Positions 10,920 to 21,892 are shown, counted from the first letter of the stretch. The stretch: DNA of 64,000 nucleotides from Fragum whitleyi (GCA_948146395.1 OX411554.1:40381687-40445686); one strand, 5' to 3'. Notes: generated by a model not told the origin, from the letters alone. Program-made: numbers and translations.

Positions 10920-11371
10920 CACAGTTAGTTACATCGTGAAATTGACGTTCATCGCAATCAAAACCATTCTAAGTCGCTTACTCATCGCTCCTTCATTCAT
11001 TCCAAACACTTATTTAAACCACTCAAAAACGATCAAAATGACTAATAAAGATAAGATCACCAATTACCTTCAATATGAATAAAACAACAACCAACTTGCT
11101 ATTTCATTGACAGAATTGAAAAATTCAGCATCTAATTTATTCTTGAAGAAATAGGAAGCTATTTATAGAGCTTTTATGCATATTTTATTAAAGGGACGTA
11201 TGATACATATCTCTAATTTTTCGCTAATTTGTTCATCCTGCACAAAATTAGCGATATTGGATTACTTCCCGTAAATGTCATCCAAAACTCGCTCCTCTCT
11301 TTCATTCAACGTCTTTCCTAAATCATTCAAAAATCGTTAATCTTGTCAATTTCACGATGTTATTAACTGTA
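10920..11371 (+). mobile_element. MITE-A copy, full length
   Basis: Starts ACAGTTAGTTACATCGTGAA and ends TTCACGATGTTATTAACTGT. It contains TTCTTGAAGAAATAGGAAGC and the central palindrome TCGCTAATTTGTTCATCCTG...CAAAATTAGCGATA. It is one of the best-preserved copies. Confidence 0.92.
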
Positions 11372-12350
11372 GCACATGTAGGGATTTTAACATGTCTTGA
11401 GTTGGTGCTTGGAATTACATGTATCTATCCATGACTTCTCTGTTCTGGACCATTTGAAGCTTTTTGGTATGTAAGTAAAAGTACCACTACAGTAATCAAG
11501 ATGTGAATGATATACTGACATACTGTGACACCCTTGGTCAAAATGCGACGAATATACTCCCGCCTTTCGAATCTTTATATATTTCTAAATTCTTGTCGAT
11601 TGTGAAAATGTTGCACTCAAACACGTGTTAAATTGTTGCTTGTGTATAGGCAGGCTATTTTGATACTATGAACATATTTAATCTATATAATTCGAATCAA
11701 CTTTCCGAAATGAAACACAAACTTAAGGAGAAGAAATCACTTTTCATACAAATACATCTATCATGTACCAGTGCAACAAACGAACCTAAATTTCTCAGTG
11801 TACCACACTCCAATGGCTGCGTCTTGATCGATTCCACACAACAGAGGAATGTTTTGTTTTTGAAGATTTAGATGTTTTTCTGAATTTATCATTGTTACAT
11901 GTATCTGGTCCAGGTTGGGGGAATTTATAATGACGATGCTTTGCCGAGTCAAGACGATTTCTTGCAGTCGAGACTAGATAACAATGATTTTTCAAGACAC
12001 ATATTATTTAATTCATCATGCAATTATTTTTTCTTTTAAATATTTTTATTTAAATATAATAAACCATGAAAAACAAAAGAAACTCTGGTGAAAGTGTATG
12101 TAAATTGTTTCTAAAAATAAACTGATATTTTTATGTTATCAGGAGGGTAATATCAGATCAATACAGACTTCACTGCCTTATTAAAGAAAAAATGAGCCAA
12201 GAAGCGGAGAACCTTCCATTAGACCGGTTATCTCCATTCATACAGTTAGTTAAATGGAAAGATTTTCCTTTTAATCCTACCGTTTTCAAAACTCTGCAAA
12301 TGGCCAGCACAAGACAAATAGACACGATCGCATCAGTATCTACTGGCATC
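11372..12350. other. Unassigned AT-rich DNA with a short dispersed repeat
   Basis: Positions 11760-11845 (TTTCTCAGTGTACCACACTC, CAATGGCTGCGTCTTGATCG, ATTCCACACA) resemble 40740-40825. GACGATGCTTTGCCGAG (11932-11948) resembles the loop of the foldback at 19314. No gene was recognised. Confidence 0.45.
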
Positions 12351-12484
12351 GCCTGTCCTATGTTCAGGATGACAAAACGGTGCAAATAGTTTGCCAATTT
12401 TACCCCGCTTTGCACGTGCACATGCATGCAAAGCGGGGAATAATTGGATACTGTTTGCATCGTTTGTCATCCTGAACACAGGGC
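12351..12484. mobile_element. FB1 foldback element, near-complete hairpin of ~134 bp
   Basis: Left arm GTTCAGGATGACAAAACGG, GTGCAAAtAGTTTGCCAATT and CCCCGCTTTGCA pairs with right arm TGCAAAGCGGGG, AATTGGATACTGTTTGCA and CGTTTGTCATCCTGAAC. The loop is about CGTGCACATGCA. Related hairpins occur at 15637, 25864, 40317 and 53634. Confidence 0.85.
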
Positions 12485-12790
12485 TCTTATTATTCAATCC
12501 AACCAATCAGGAACAAAAATAACTTCAACCTTATCAATAAAATACAATAGACTACGATGTGTTGTTACAACGGTGGAAAATTTATGCATCTTATTTATTT
12601 CAATCTAATGCTTGGCGTAACTGACTAAAGTATAAAAATTGGGGGCTTTTGTTTTTCCCTTTTTCCTCTCTTTTTGTTTGGAATCCAGTGATAAAATAAA
12701 GTCGTTGCATATTTAACATTTTCTTTTAGATATGCTTCTTTTCGTGCGCATTGAATTATGTATATTTTGATGTAAGTCAGCCGGAGGCCT
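12485..12790. other. Unassigned DNA
   Basis: No feature was recognised on either strand. Confidence 0.45.
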
Positions 12791-12900
12791 ATATTCTTAA
12801 TCACCATTACGGTGATATATGACAAATTATTGCGTCATGTAATTGATACCTTGGGAATATCGATTCCAACAGGTTCCATAATATCACAGACAGACCGTTC
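12791..12900 (+). repeat. 110-bp dispersed repeat, copy 1
   Basis: Matches 41991-42100 over exactly 110 bases with four visible substitutions. It includes ATTCTTAATCACCATTACGG, TGACAAATTATTGCGTCATG and GATACCTTGGGAATATCGAT. Confidence 0.9.
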
Positions 12901-13003
12901 GATAATGATAAAATTTTACTATCAGGTAGACGTGCACACGGTTTCAAGCAATGACACATTAGAAAGATTGGCGAAAAAAGCTGTCCATAGTTTCTTACCG
13001 AGT

Positions 13004-13397
13004 ACACTTAGTTACATAGAGAAATCGGCTTTCACCTCAATCAAAACCATTCTAAATCACTCACTCAGCGCCCATTCAATCATTCCAAACACTCACTCAA
13101 ACCATTCAAAAACGCCTAAACCCATTAAAATATAGTATCAACGTCATTCAAAATAATTGTTGATAGAGAAAAATAGCGATTTCACTGACATGATTCAAAT
13201 TTTAGCGTCTCGTAGGTTCTTGAAGAAACAGGAAGCTATGTGTGGAACTTTTATGTGTTCATCCTGAACAAAATTTGCAATATTGGATTAACTCCCATCA
13301 ATTTCACTCAAACCTCGCTCCACACACTCATTCAATTTCATTCCTTAGTCATTTAAAAATCATTCACCTTGTCAATGTTACGATGTTCTTATCAAGT
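13004..13397 (+). mobile_element. MITE-A copy, diverged
   Basis: Left end ACTTAGTTACATAGAGAAAT, internal CATTCTAAATCACTCACTCA and GTTCTTGAAGAAACAGGAAG, right end TTGTCAATGTTACGATGTTC. The central palindrome is partly deleted. Confidence 0.8.
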
Positions 13398-13482
13398 ATT
13401 TTCCATATCGATTCATCAGGACAACCATTCGCTCACCCATCTTTTTGGTTATTCATTTGGCTGGAAAAAAGATGTTAATCCT

Positions 13483-13573
13483 CGCCTACGGCTCGGGTAA
13501 CATCATTTTTACAGACGGGAATAAATCGCGCCTACGGCTCGGGTGACATCATTTTTTACAGTCGGGAATAAAT
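13483..13573 (+). repeat. 46-bp tandem duplication
   Basis: CGCCTACGGCTCGGGTAACA at 13483 is repeated as CGCCTACGGCTCGGGTGACA at 13529. Each is followed by TCATTTTT...ACAGaCGGGAATAAAT. Confidence 0.9.
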
Positions 13574-13830
13574 CGTCATTACCCCGACAACATCAACAAA
13601 AAAAACACAAACACATACAAAAACTTGAAATAAAAAAGAGTTTATGGTCTGTTTCCATGCCAGGTATATTCTACCTACTTCGCACCTGAACCCTTGATCA
13701 TCAAATTGAAAGTATGTTTTTACACACGGCGAAATTTGGCAGCCACAGTAATTACACACTCTCACAGTAACTCATGTATGGTGAGGAGAGAAGCAAAGTG
13801 GAGTTAATTTTTGCTCATCAAAGATGAGTC
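13574..13830. other. Unassigned DNA
   Basis: AT-rich with A and C runs. Nothing was recognised. Confidence 0.4.
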
Positions 13831-13832
13831 GA

Positions 13833-13890
13833 TAGCGGGACCTATCGGTCCCAAAGCAAACGTCCTGGCCACTAGACCACTGACTTATGA
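13833..13890 (-). repeat. tRNA-like head, possibly from a SINE
   Basis: On the minus strand, AGTGGTCTAGTGGCCAGGAC resembles the D-arm and A box of a tRNA (TGGTCTAGTGG as in tRNA-Glu). The downstream GGGACCGATAGGTCCC is only a poor match to a B box. No complete cloverleaf can be drawn, so this is not called as a tRNA gene. Confidence 0.3.
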
Positions 13891-14260
13891 ATATTTACCA
13901 TGTGGTAAACGATTCATACCACATGATAATTGCTTGAAATTAGACTTTTTCTTGTGATACTAACTTCAAGGTCATCAGTCGAGCTCAACGTAAAATGTAT
14001 ATTATGTTAAATTGTATTTAAACCATATTCTTCGCGCTTACATTGGAAAATTAAGTGATCTAGCCAAATAATCATTGCTTGTAAAAATACATTTTGGTCA
14101 TAAAGCCCACAAGGTCATCAGCCAAAGTCAATGTCATTTTATGAATATCATTTTGTTAATTAAAACTGACCATAACTTTTGAACGGTATGCGATCAAGCT
14201 TCTAAAGTTTACCTGTATAATGCTATCGACAAGACCTTTTACAGGAAAAATAACAACTCA
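13891..14260. other. Unassigned DNA up to the segmental duplication boundary
   Basis: A short palindrome, TACCATGTGGTAAACGATTC / ATACCACATGATAA, lies at 13897-13930. Nothing gene-like was seen. Confidence 0.45.
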
Positions 14261-14698
14261 TTTTAGATCACTGGCTATCAAATAAACACTAGTCATAACT
14301 TTAGAAGAGTAGAAATTATGATATCTATGTTATCCATGTATATTAAAAAAAAAAAAAATAAATAAATAAAAACATAAGATTAAATGACATTCGTGTTTAA
14401 CACATACATTTCTTTTTTTCTTCTGAGACATCTTTAAAACGCTTACTCAACCTTTTTTTTCGCCCTTTACCATTATTTTGAATATAAACTTTGCTTTCAA
14501 CTAAAAAAATATGTTTGGGTCGGAATTTAATAGTCTGCTTTATTGGGAAGTCAAAACTAGAAAATAAGTTTCTAAACATTGTATAAACCCCCTTCTTCAT
14601 TCTTGCATGGATTCCACTCGATATATTCAATGCAACAGTTGTCAAAATACTGCATGCATAAGTTATACAATCGAATGACTAGCTACCTTTATAATATA

Positions 14699-15272
14699 CT
14701 CAAAGAAAAAAGTATTGCAACATCCGATTTTCAATTAAGAAGTTAAAAAGAATGGCGATTTGTGATACTTTGGCGTATTCTAAGACACAACAAATGCTTT
14801 CAGTTAACCTTATAACCCCAATGAAATGGATAAAAAGTCTTAATTTACCCAAGTCAACCATTTCATGAAATTAATTGTTAATATAACAAGAATAAGTTTT
14901 TCCAAAAATATTCATCCTCGATTAACTATGGCTGCATCGACTAACTAGGTGAGATTTCAACCCGAAAACCGTCTCTAATCCTAGAGTAGTTATCGCGATA
15001 ACTGTAAGGCCAATATTGTATATATCTAGAGACACTGACATTCATGGCACCATCTTTTCTCCTCATACTCTAGATTAGAGGTTGCATTTCAATGCCGCCA
15101 TTACTCTTGCAAAACCTGATACAGCTTTCTCGGATTTTCAAATTGATTTAATTATTCTCATACTCGGCGTCGAAAATAATATCTCTCAAACGCTTTTAGC
15201 TTCACATCTGACTTTATTGAAAGTAAATTAACATCTTCTTAATTCGAATGTTGCAATACTTTTTTCTTTGTG
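14699..15272. mobile_element. 574-bp MITE with CTCAAAGAAAAAAGTATTGC termini
   Basis: The left end CTCAAAGAAAAAAGTATTGC is complementary to the right end GCAATACTTTTTTCTTTGTG, apart from one base. TA lies on both sides (14697-14698 and 15273-15274). There is no coding capacity. TA flanks suggest mobilisation by a mariner-type transposase (inference). The paralogue in copy 2 is at about 24926-25499. Confidence 0.85.
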
Positions 15273-15636
15273 TATAGTTTACATGTTCACACCAAGTTAT
15301 TGCCTAGCACTTGATCCCTAATCGATGAACAGATTTTATCTTTGACCTGAAAACTAATTCATATGCATAGAGTTGTCCACATTTGGTGACACATATGAAT
15401 GGTTTTGCTCTTTTAGTATCTCGTTTTGTAAGATTGTTATTTATTTCGTTCTCACACAAGTCTGTTTCTTAGAACATCGTTGAATCTAGACATTCGTATT
15501 CTAAGTTTTATTTTTCATATCTTTAGCCGCCGTCATAGCATTTAATCAATCCATCAATTTTCATATCTTTGCTAAAATTTATAGGCACAATTTTATGAAT
15601 TTCCGTAAAACGGGTAGAACATTTTATTGTATCTTC
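15273..15636. other. Unassigned DNA within the duplication
   Basis: No gene was recognised. Part of it (15298-15420) resembles 44600-44715: CCTAATCGAT, TTATCTTTGACCT, GAATTGTC- and TGGTGACACATAT-like strings in the same order. Confidence 0.45.
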
Positions 15637-15763
15637 CTTGCGTTCAAGATGGCAAAACGGTACAAATGTTTGCAAATTATACCCTGCTTTGCACGAAAGC
15701 GCGCGTGCAAAGCAGGGTACAATGTGCAACCAGTTGGAGTATTTTTTTAAACCTGAACGCAGC
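15637..15763. mobile_element. FB1 foldback element, copy in duplication copy 1
   Basis: The inner stem TACCCTGCTTTGCACG pairs with CGTGCAAAGCAGGGTA around an AAAGCG loop. The outer arms GCGTTCAAGATGGCAAAA and AACCTGAACGC correspond to the 12351 copy. Confidence 0.85.
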
Positions 15764-15861
15764 GCTGATAAACATGAATGATAGACTTGATTCACTCGAA
15801 AGCTCACAATATAAATCTAGACTACAGAAGTCCTAAAACAATGTGATGTGAACAGAAATAT

Positions 15862-16172
15862 GGGATCTGTCATGAGATTTTGTTGGAGACAAGCTAATCT
15901 TAACTGAGTCTAGAACAGAAATGTCATTCAGTTAGTGGACCCGTAATAGTTCTACACCGTTTCGGAAGTAATGAACTTTAACAGTGTTAACAGAGTTTTC
16001 CTAATGATTTTCATTCGGAAATCTCGGTTAACATTGCGAAAGGTCGTGAGGTCCAAAATGTTGTGATACTATTACGGGTCCACTGCCTTAAGCGAGCCTT
16101 GGAGAGCTTAATAACTTTTCTATTTTGGACACGGTTAAGATCAGTTCGTCTAAAAACAAAAGCTGGTGAGAT
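15862..16172. mobile_element. FB3 foldback element split by an FB2 insertion
   Basis: The left arm (GGGATCTGTCATGAGATTTT, GAGACAAGCTAATCTTAACT) and right arm (GGTTAAGATCAGTTCGTCTA, CAAAAGCTGGTGAGATT) form the same hairpin that is contiguous at 51051-51170. The 149-bp FB2 element sits between them. Confidence 0.78.
15935..16083. mobile_element. FB2 foldback element, 149 bp
   Basis: Begins GTGGACCCGTAATAGTTC and ends GATACTATTACGGGTCCAC, with further interior complementarity (GTTAACAGAGTTTTCC / GGAAATCTCGGTTAAC). TA precedes it. TG follows here and TA follows in the paralogue. Copies of exactly the same length occur at 26162-26310 and 60217-60365. Confidence 0.88.
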
Positions 16173-16316
16173 TCTTTTTCTGACATTAACATTTTTTTGT
16201 ACGTCCAAAACCAATTCTTCGAATGCCCAGATGACAAAAATACCGCGAAAACGTGCGTAAATAGACGCCATGATGACGTCACTTAAATGTGAATCTACAA
16301 ACATGTAAGGCAGGAT

Positions 16317-16763
16317 ACAGTAAAAGAACATCGTGAAATTGACAATATTATTGATTTTGGAATGATTTTGGAATGACATTAAATGAGTGTGTGGAGCGAG
16401 TTTGGAGTGAAATTATAGGGAAATTATCCAATATCGCTTATTTTGTTCAGGATGAACATAAGAATCGATATTTATTACCCCCCCCCCCCTTCCCTTTAAT
16501 AAAACATATGCCCTTTTTGTTTGTGTGTCGTAGTGGACCGATCAAACACTTTGAAGTCCACACCAGCTTAGAAAATTGTAGAATAATTATGTCGATTAAA
16601 ATTTATTGGTAAACGTCTTGAACGATATAAAATATTTTCGATTGATTTCGGAGCGTTTTTTGATCGAATTGAGTAAATGTTTGGAATGAATGAATGGATC
16701 GCTGAGTGAATGATTTAGAATGATTTTGTTTGGAATTATTGTCAATTTCACGATGTTTTAACT
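16317..16763 (-). mobile_element. MITE-A copy, full length, minus orientation
   Basis: Starts ACAGTAAAAGAACATCGTGA and ends GTCAATTTCACGATG...AACT. It carries a 10-C tract at 16481-16490, where other copies have ATTACCTCCCTTT. The ORFs here are shadows. Confidence 0.88.
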
Positions 16764-17146
16764 CCATCTCTGACTGCAGTCCGTTATAGAAGACAATACA
16801 ACCTACGCAATAAAAGTAAAGTACACGTGTCTGAGTTGAAGCTAGATGAGTTCTTTACACTTTGACAATCCGTCCGAAGAGTGAATTTCGGACGAAGAAC
16901 GGATACCTAAAGTATTGAAAAACGGGTGTATGATTGATATTTCTATCTCGACAGTGATACCTATTTAGTAAAATCCGATTAGGTAAATAGGCATTTGAGA
17001 GCTATATATCTCTAAGCTTCTTTTCTAGAAAATGATGTTGCGATGAAATTGTAGGAGGCTACGGTTGCTATAATTAATAAAAGATTCATCGGCAAAGTGA
17101 GAGCTCTGTCTAAGCTTATACAATTTCAACCTGAAATAGTTTTAAA
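16764..17146. other. Unassigned DNA within the duplication
   Basis: A short hairpin, CCGTCCGAAGAGTGAATTTC / GGACGAAGAACGG, lies at 16870-16903. Nothing else was recognised. Confidence 0.45.
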
Positions 17147-17149
17147 ATA

Positions 17150-17194
17150 GTAATAAAAATAATAATGATAATAATAATAAAAATAATAATAATG

Positions 17195-17267
<73 letters not shown>

Positions 17268-17273
17268 TGATAA
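17150..17273 (+). repeat. AAT trinucleotide microsatellite
   Basis: (ATA)n with AAAATA and GATAATA interruptions. The allele in copy 2 (27377-27502) differs in its interruptions and length. Confidence 0.97.
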
Positions 17274-17599
17274 TACACTCCTTTGTTATGGATAGTTATT
17301 CAATCATCTAAACCGAACTTAGTAAAATGAAAGTCTAATTAGAACATGGTCGATCATGTTTAGGTCATTGTGTTTTCCAGCTCGCCTAAATTGAGCTATT
17401 GAGGCCAATAAATTACTGTAATTCACTAGGTCATTTTATATTAAATTTCTTACATTTGCTGTTAAGTTCGCAAGTTTTATCTCAACCATTGTCTCACCCG
17501 TCTCTTATTTACAATATTTTAATGTTTGTTTCTGTCTTTTTAATATGTATAGTCAACGGCGGCACTCATTCTTTCCGACTATTTGTCTCTCGCCATTGG

Positions 17600-17768
17600 G
17601 TTGATAATCGGTGATCTATGTGAGATAGCAGCTGGAGGCTAGGAAAGAATGTGATGATTGTACTGGTGAGAGAAATACCAGGAACCCATTGTTAGGTGCT
17701 CCAGCCGCCGCGATATAACTGAAAAAAATGTTGAAAGCGACATTAAACTCCATTCAATCAATCAATTA
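17600..17768 (+). mobile_element. SINE-like 3' region with TATAACTG core and TCAATCAA tail
   Basis: TGAGATAGCAGCTGGAGGCT, GGTGAGAGAAATACCAGG, GCGATATAACTGAAAAAAAT and GTTGAAAGCGACATTAAACT lead to CCATTCAATCAATCAA. This order matches 59930-60022 and 61170-61228 and resembles the conserved 3' core of mollusc SINEs (recalled knowledge). A tRNA-like head is not evident, so the copy may be partial. Confidence 0.65.
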
Positions 17769-18040
17769 AATATGTGTAGTGTTAAGAAAGTTCTTCATAA
17801 ACGACTTTTTGAAAAACTTATCTTCAGTCAGATCACTCTGACATGTTAATCAATCAAAACTGACTTATCAAAATGTGATCCGAAAGAATATATTTTCAAT
17901 GTAATAACCTCCATGTCAGTCAAAGTCGTCTAAAATTTAATCAGTGACCCGTCGTGCAAAAAGAGTCCATCTATGTATTTCGTAAAGAGTCTACCATAGC
18001 CAGACTGCACAGGCTGACTAGGGTCGAAACTGTTCTCACT

Positions 18041-18479
18041 ACAGGTAGTTACATCGTCAAATTGACATTCATCTCAATTAAAAATATTCTTAATCACTCA
18101 ATCAGCGCTCCATTCATTCATTCCAATCACTCATTCAAACCAATTCATAAACGCTCAAAATGACTAAAATAAACAGGATCAACTACTACATTCAAAATGA
18201 CAAACCAAAAACTAAATTTCGATCTCACTGACATAATTGAAATTTTGAGCGTCTGATTTGCTCTTGAACAAATAGGAAGCTATCTGTAGATTTTTTATGT
18301 CTATTTCATTAAAGGGAGGTAATTCATATCACTCATTTTGTTTATCCTGGTCAAAATTAGTGAAATTGAATTACCTCCCTTAAATTTTACTCAAAACTCG
18401 CTCCTCTCACTCATTCAACATCACTCCGAAATTTTCCCAAAATCGTCCACCTTGTCAATTTCCCGTTGTTGTCAACTGT
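18041..18479 (+). mobile_element. MITE-A copy, full length
   Basis: ACAGGTAGTTACATCGTCAA to TTCCCGTTGTTGTCAACTGT, with central palindrome AAAGGGAGGTAATTCATATC...AATTACCTCCCTT. The near-identity between duplication copies ends at or near the right end of this element. Confidence 0.9.
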
Positions 18480-18713
18480 ATGCCCATTTCCCGAATAAAG
18501 AATGACCTACATACATTCACGTGAAAGAATTTTTGAAATGCGACCCCAGTTTGAGCAACACTAGAACCAATCTATTTTTCAAATAATATACGGAGTTGTC
18601 AGATGGTCCCTTTCTCGTGACGGGTCGCACATACTCAATTATAAAAGCCTGTCAAGCACAGGCCTTTCAGGGGATGCAATTAACTACTTAAAACCGAACT
18701 CAAACTGGCAAAT

Positions 18714-19127
18714 ACTGTTAAAACATAATGGAATTGACGTGGTGAATGATTTTGGAATGATTTTGGAAAGAAATGAATGAGTGTGTGGAGCGACGTTTGA
18801 GTGAATTCAATTGCAGGTAATCCAAATCGCAAATTTGTTCATGATGAACAAAATTAGTGAGATTTATTACGTTCCTTTGATAAGGTTTTATAACTAGCTG
18901 GTAAATTATCAGACGCTTGCAATTTGAATTATTTCAGTGAAATCGCGATTTTTTTTTCTAGCTATATTGATTTCGAATGAAGTTGTTGATTCTATCTTTT
19001 TCAGTGAGTTTGGGGCGTTTTAATGGTTTGAGTGAATGTTTGGAGTGAATGAATCGAGCCCTGAGCGAGTGATTTGGACTGGTTTTTGATTGAGACGAAT
19101 GTCAATTTCACGTTACTGTTAATTGTA
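18714..19127 (-). mobile_element. MITE-A copy, full length, minus orientation
   Basis: ACTGTTAAAACATAATGGAA to GTCAATTTCACGTTACTGTT. It contains TTCAGTGAAATCGCGATTTT and GAGTGAATGTTTGGAGTGAA in family order. Confidence 0.88.
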
Positions 19128-19313
19128 GCATCAAACGCTGGTCTATCAATGAACTTATCTACGTCGGAGGGGAAGCACGTGACACAAACATATCAGAAAA
19201 TCGTGACTTATCTGTCAATATGTGACCAATTTGAATTTGGTTTGAATCAGAAAAGGTGGGGAAAATGTCAGCATTTGCCGGAGATGACAAATATTTTAAA
19301 ATATTTTGTTTAG

Positions 19314-19617
19314 AAATATATAATCCGTACTTAGTGTTTTGTATGAGAAAAAATATCTAACGATGTTGGGAGAATTGATCATTGTCGATGCTCTGCCGAG
19401 AGAATTATCAATTCCCACAAACGTGTTAGATATTTTTTCATACAATACACTAAGTACGTATTATTTTATCTTATAACCTCTATTTGCCTTGTTTTCGTAG
19501 GTGTTTCTAACAGAAATGCAAGTTTCTAAAAATAACCGAATTATCTCATTGTTCTAAAAATAACTATATGATATCATAAAAAATATCATACGGGATGTTT
19601 GTATAGTTATAAGATAA
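19314..19617. mobile_element. ~304-bp insertion unique to duplication copy 1, with a large hairpin
   Basis: Copy 2 reads straight from TTTTGTTTAG to AAAAAAAGTTATTGACGACC at 29946-29975, so this segment is present only in copy 1. Its first part folds: ATAATCCGTACTTAGTGTTT, GTATGAGAAAAAATATCTAA and GGGAGAATTGAT pair with ATTATCAATTCCCACA, GTTAGATATTTTTTCATAC and CACTAAGTACGTATTAT, with arms of about 60 bases. The second part ends in a weaker inverted pair, ATCTTATAAC / GTTATAAGAT. Confidence 0.75.
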
Positions 19618-20257
19618 AAAAAGTTTTTGACGACCAAGTAAAATACGTATATTGTCGTCAAGAACTTTTGTATCAGCTTACCACATCCAGCAAATTCCTT
19701 ACGTTTTTTCCGTCTTTTCTGATTCAAACTTTATTTCAAATCGGTCAAGTAATTACAGGATAATTGTAAAATATCGAAAAATGATGTCACGTGATTCACC
19801 GCCGTGTTTTCGCAATTAGCATTCTTTCTTGAATAATCTTACTTCCGCAATATACGAAATGATTCAGCGTTTTTACTCCTTCTTTGACTGGTACCCTAAA
19901 AAGGACCCGTTCCAAATGCCAAAAAGTGACTTTTTTTTCCAAAAATCACGAAAAAACCCAATTTAGTAAATTGTACACAATACTTAAGTTTTTGTCCAAA
20001 ACCACCATCATAAGATGTTCCCATTTTTTGTAAAAAATATCGCATATTTCCAAATGTGCCTGAGAAAAAACCACTGTGACTATCAAATAAGCGTTGTTGT
20101 TGACCATATATTCAATCAAAAGATAGATTTGATCCATAAGTGTAACGTTCTTCTTTCAATCTAATATTGATGGCATTAACTAGTTTCGTCACAATGAAGA
20201 AAGTCTAATCAATATGATACTCTTATTTGGTTAAGAAAACGACTATAATTGCATGTT
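19618..20257. other. Unassigned DNA within the duplication
   Basis: Collinear with 29955-30627 in copy 2 at reduced identity. The short minus-strand frames in both copies are not conserved at protein level and carry no domain. Confidence 0.5.
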
Positions 20258-20971
20258 TTTAGCTCCACTGGTCGTAGGCCAGAGAGCTATTATCTTGGCG
20301 ATGTGCGCGTCGTGCGAGTGTGCGTTCCTATATGCCTCCATACGAAAACCTTTTCAGAAAAAAGACCTTGAAGTTCTCCAAAACTAATGCGCAAAATGAG
20401 CCTTATTCACATAAATGAATTTTTGGACATGCTCTCTCCTTCAAGAAATACTGAATGCTATTGGATGTGATAAAAAAATACATAACAGAAAGCCATTGAA
20501 ATACCTTCTCTTAGTCATATGGGTACACTTCAACCAAAATGAAAAGAAATATTTCTTAGGACTTGCCATCTTATAGTCGTTTAAGGAATTCTGATTGCAC
20601 CAAACAATTGGCGTTATTCGCTAGAAAAAAAAGGAGACAAAAAATATTCAATATGGTGAAATATTAAAAAAAATTCTTAAACCAATTTGAAGAATTAAAG
20701 CAAATTAAGCAGAAATGATTCTTGAAGTATTTTCTCACAGATTATTTCAAAACCTGCTGATCGTAAAAAATGCATGGTTGCAATAGGCTGCCTCGCCTAG
20801 AAAAAAGGGCAATACCGTATAACTTTTAAAAAAAAATCTGTCTCATTTATTAAATGGGCAAAAAAGATTATAAATTATAGTTGCTGGGATATTCTCTCTC
20901 AGATTCCTTCCAGAAATCTTGATCGAAAACAACACTAACAACAAACAAACAAGCAAACAAACGCTAGTGTT
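20258..20971 (+). repeat. Mollusc-type dispersed element beginning AGCTCCACTGG...CCAGAGAGCT
   Basis: The head TTTTTAGCTCCACTGGTCGT, AGGCCAGAGAGCTATTATCT and TTGGCGATGTGCGCGTCGTG is a short palindrome followed by a GTC/GTG-rich block. It resembles the start of a repeat family common in bivalves (recalled knowledge). The rest is AT-rich, with repeated TTCAAGAAAT and CTCTCTCAGATTCCTTC blocks. In copy 2 part of the head, about 20278-20420, is missing. Confidence 0.55.
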
Positions 20972-21379
20972 TCAATTAATAACGTCGTGAAAGTGACATA
21001 AACCTCGATCAAAACCATTCTTAATCGCTCACTCAGTGCTCAGTTTTTCATTCCAAACACTCACTAAAACCATCCAAAAACGCCCAAAATGACTAAAAAA
21101 TATAAGATAAAACAACTCCCTTCATAATGAAAAGCTGAAACAAAATCGAGATCTCACTAACATAATTGAAATTTTGAGCATCTGATTGGTTCTTAAAGAA
21201 AAAAATAAGCTATTTATAGAACTTGTATTCATATTTGATTAAATGGAGAACAAAATTTGAAACATAGGATTACTTCCCTTACATTTCAGTCAAAACTCGC
21301 CCCTCTCACTCATTCAACATAATTCCCAAATCATTCCAAAATCATTCACCTTGTCAATTGCACGATGTTGTTAAATGTA
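20972..21379 (+). mobile_element. MITE-A copy
   Basis: TCAATTAATAACGTCGTGAA at the left, TTGCACGATGTTGTTAAATG at the right, with internal TTAATCGCTCACTCAGTGCT. In copy 2 the equivalent element is split by a 3.09-kb insertion, so this is its empty site. Confidence 0.87.
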
Positions 21380-21419
21380 GTTGGTGCTGATAAATTCGTT
21401 AGTGTCTACAAAAAGTAAA

Positions 21420-21590
21420 AGTCATTTTAATGAAAAGTACGTAGATTTTTTAAAGGGAGGTAATAAGATATCTATAATTTCGTTTTTTCTAGGATTTCAT
21501 TCAATACTCGCTCCACATACACATTCACTATCATTCCAGACTAATTTCAAAGCATTTAACTTGTCAATTATACGATGTTTCTATTAGTAA
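21420..21590 (+). mobile_element. MITE-A 3' fragment
   Basis: AAAGGGAGGTAATAAGATAT, TTCATTCAATACTCGCTCCA and ACTTGTCAATTATACGATGT in family order. The 5' half is missing. It corresponds to 34790-34950. Confidence 0.75.
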
Positions 21591-21892
21591 GTGTCCTTGT
21601 GCATAATATGGGTGTTTAGCAATACCATGCTGTGGCATGGAAAAAGGAGTCTTTCCGTAATATTCCTGCTTAACGCTTCCTCTGACATTTTTTAAAAAAA
21701 AAATCGAAACAAACACAGAATGTTCATTCATCCTTGTTAACAGATTATGAACAAAGTATGACTGTTTGATGATTAATTATTGTGCCATAAAATAACACTG
21801 ATCTTACTTTGCATGAATTAGTCACCTAAAAAGTCAGCACCAGCCAATTAAATCATGCAATATTTGGACCCATTTTGATTGAACTGTTGATC

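Noticed and set aside
13833..13890. tRNA-Glu gene on the minus strand
   Set aside because: The A-box-like string is good but the rest does not form a cloverleaf and the B box is poor. Kept only as a tRNA-like head.
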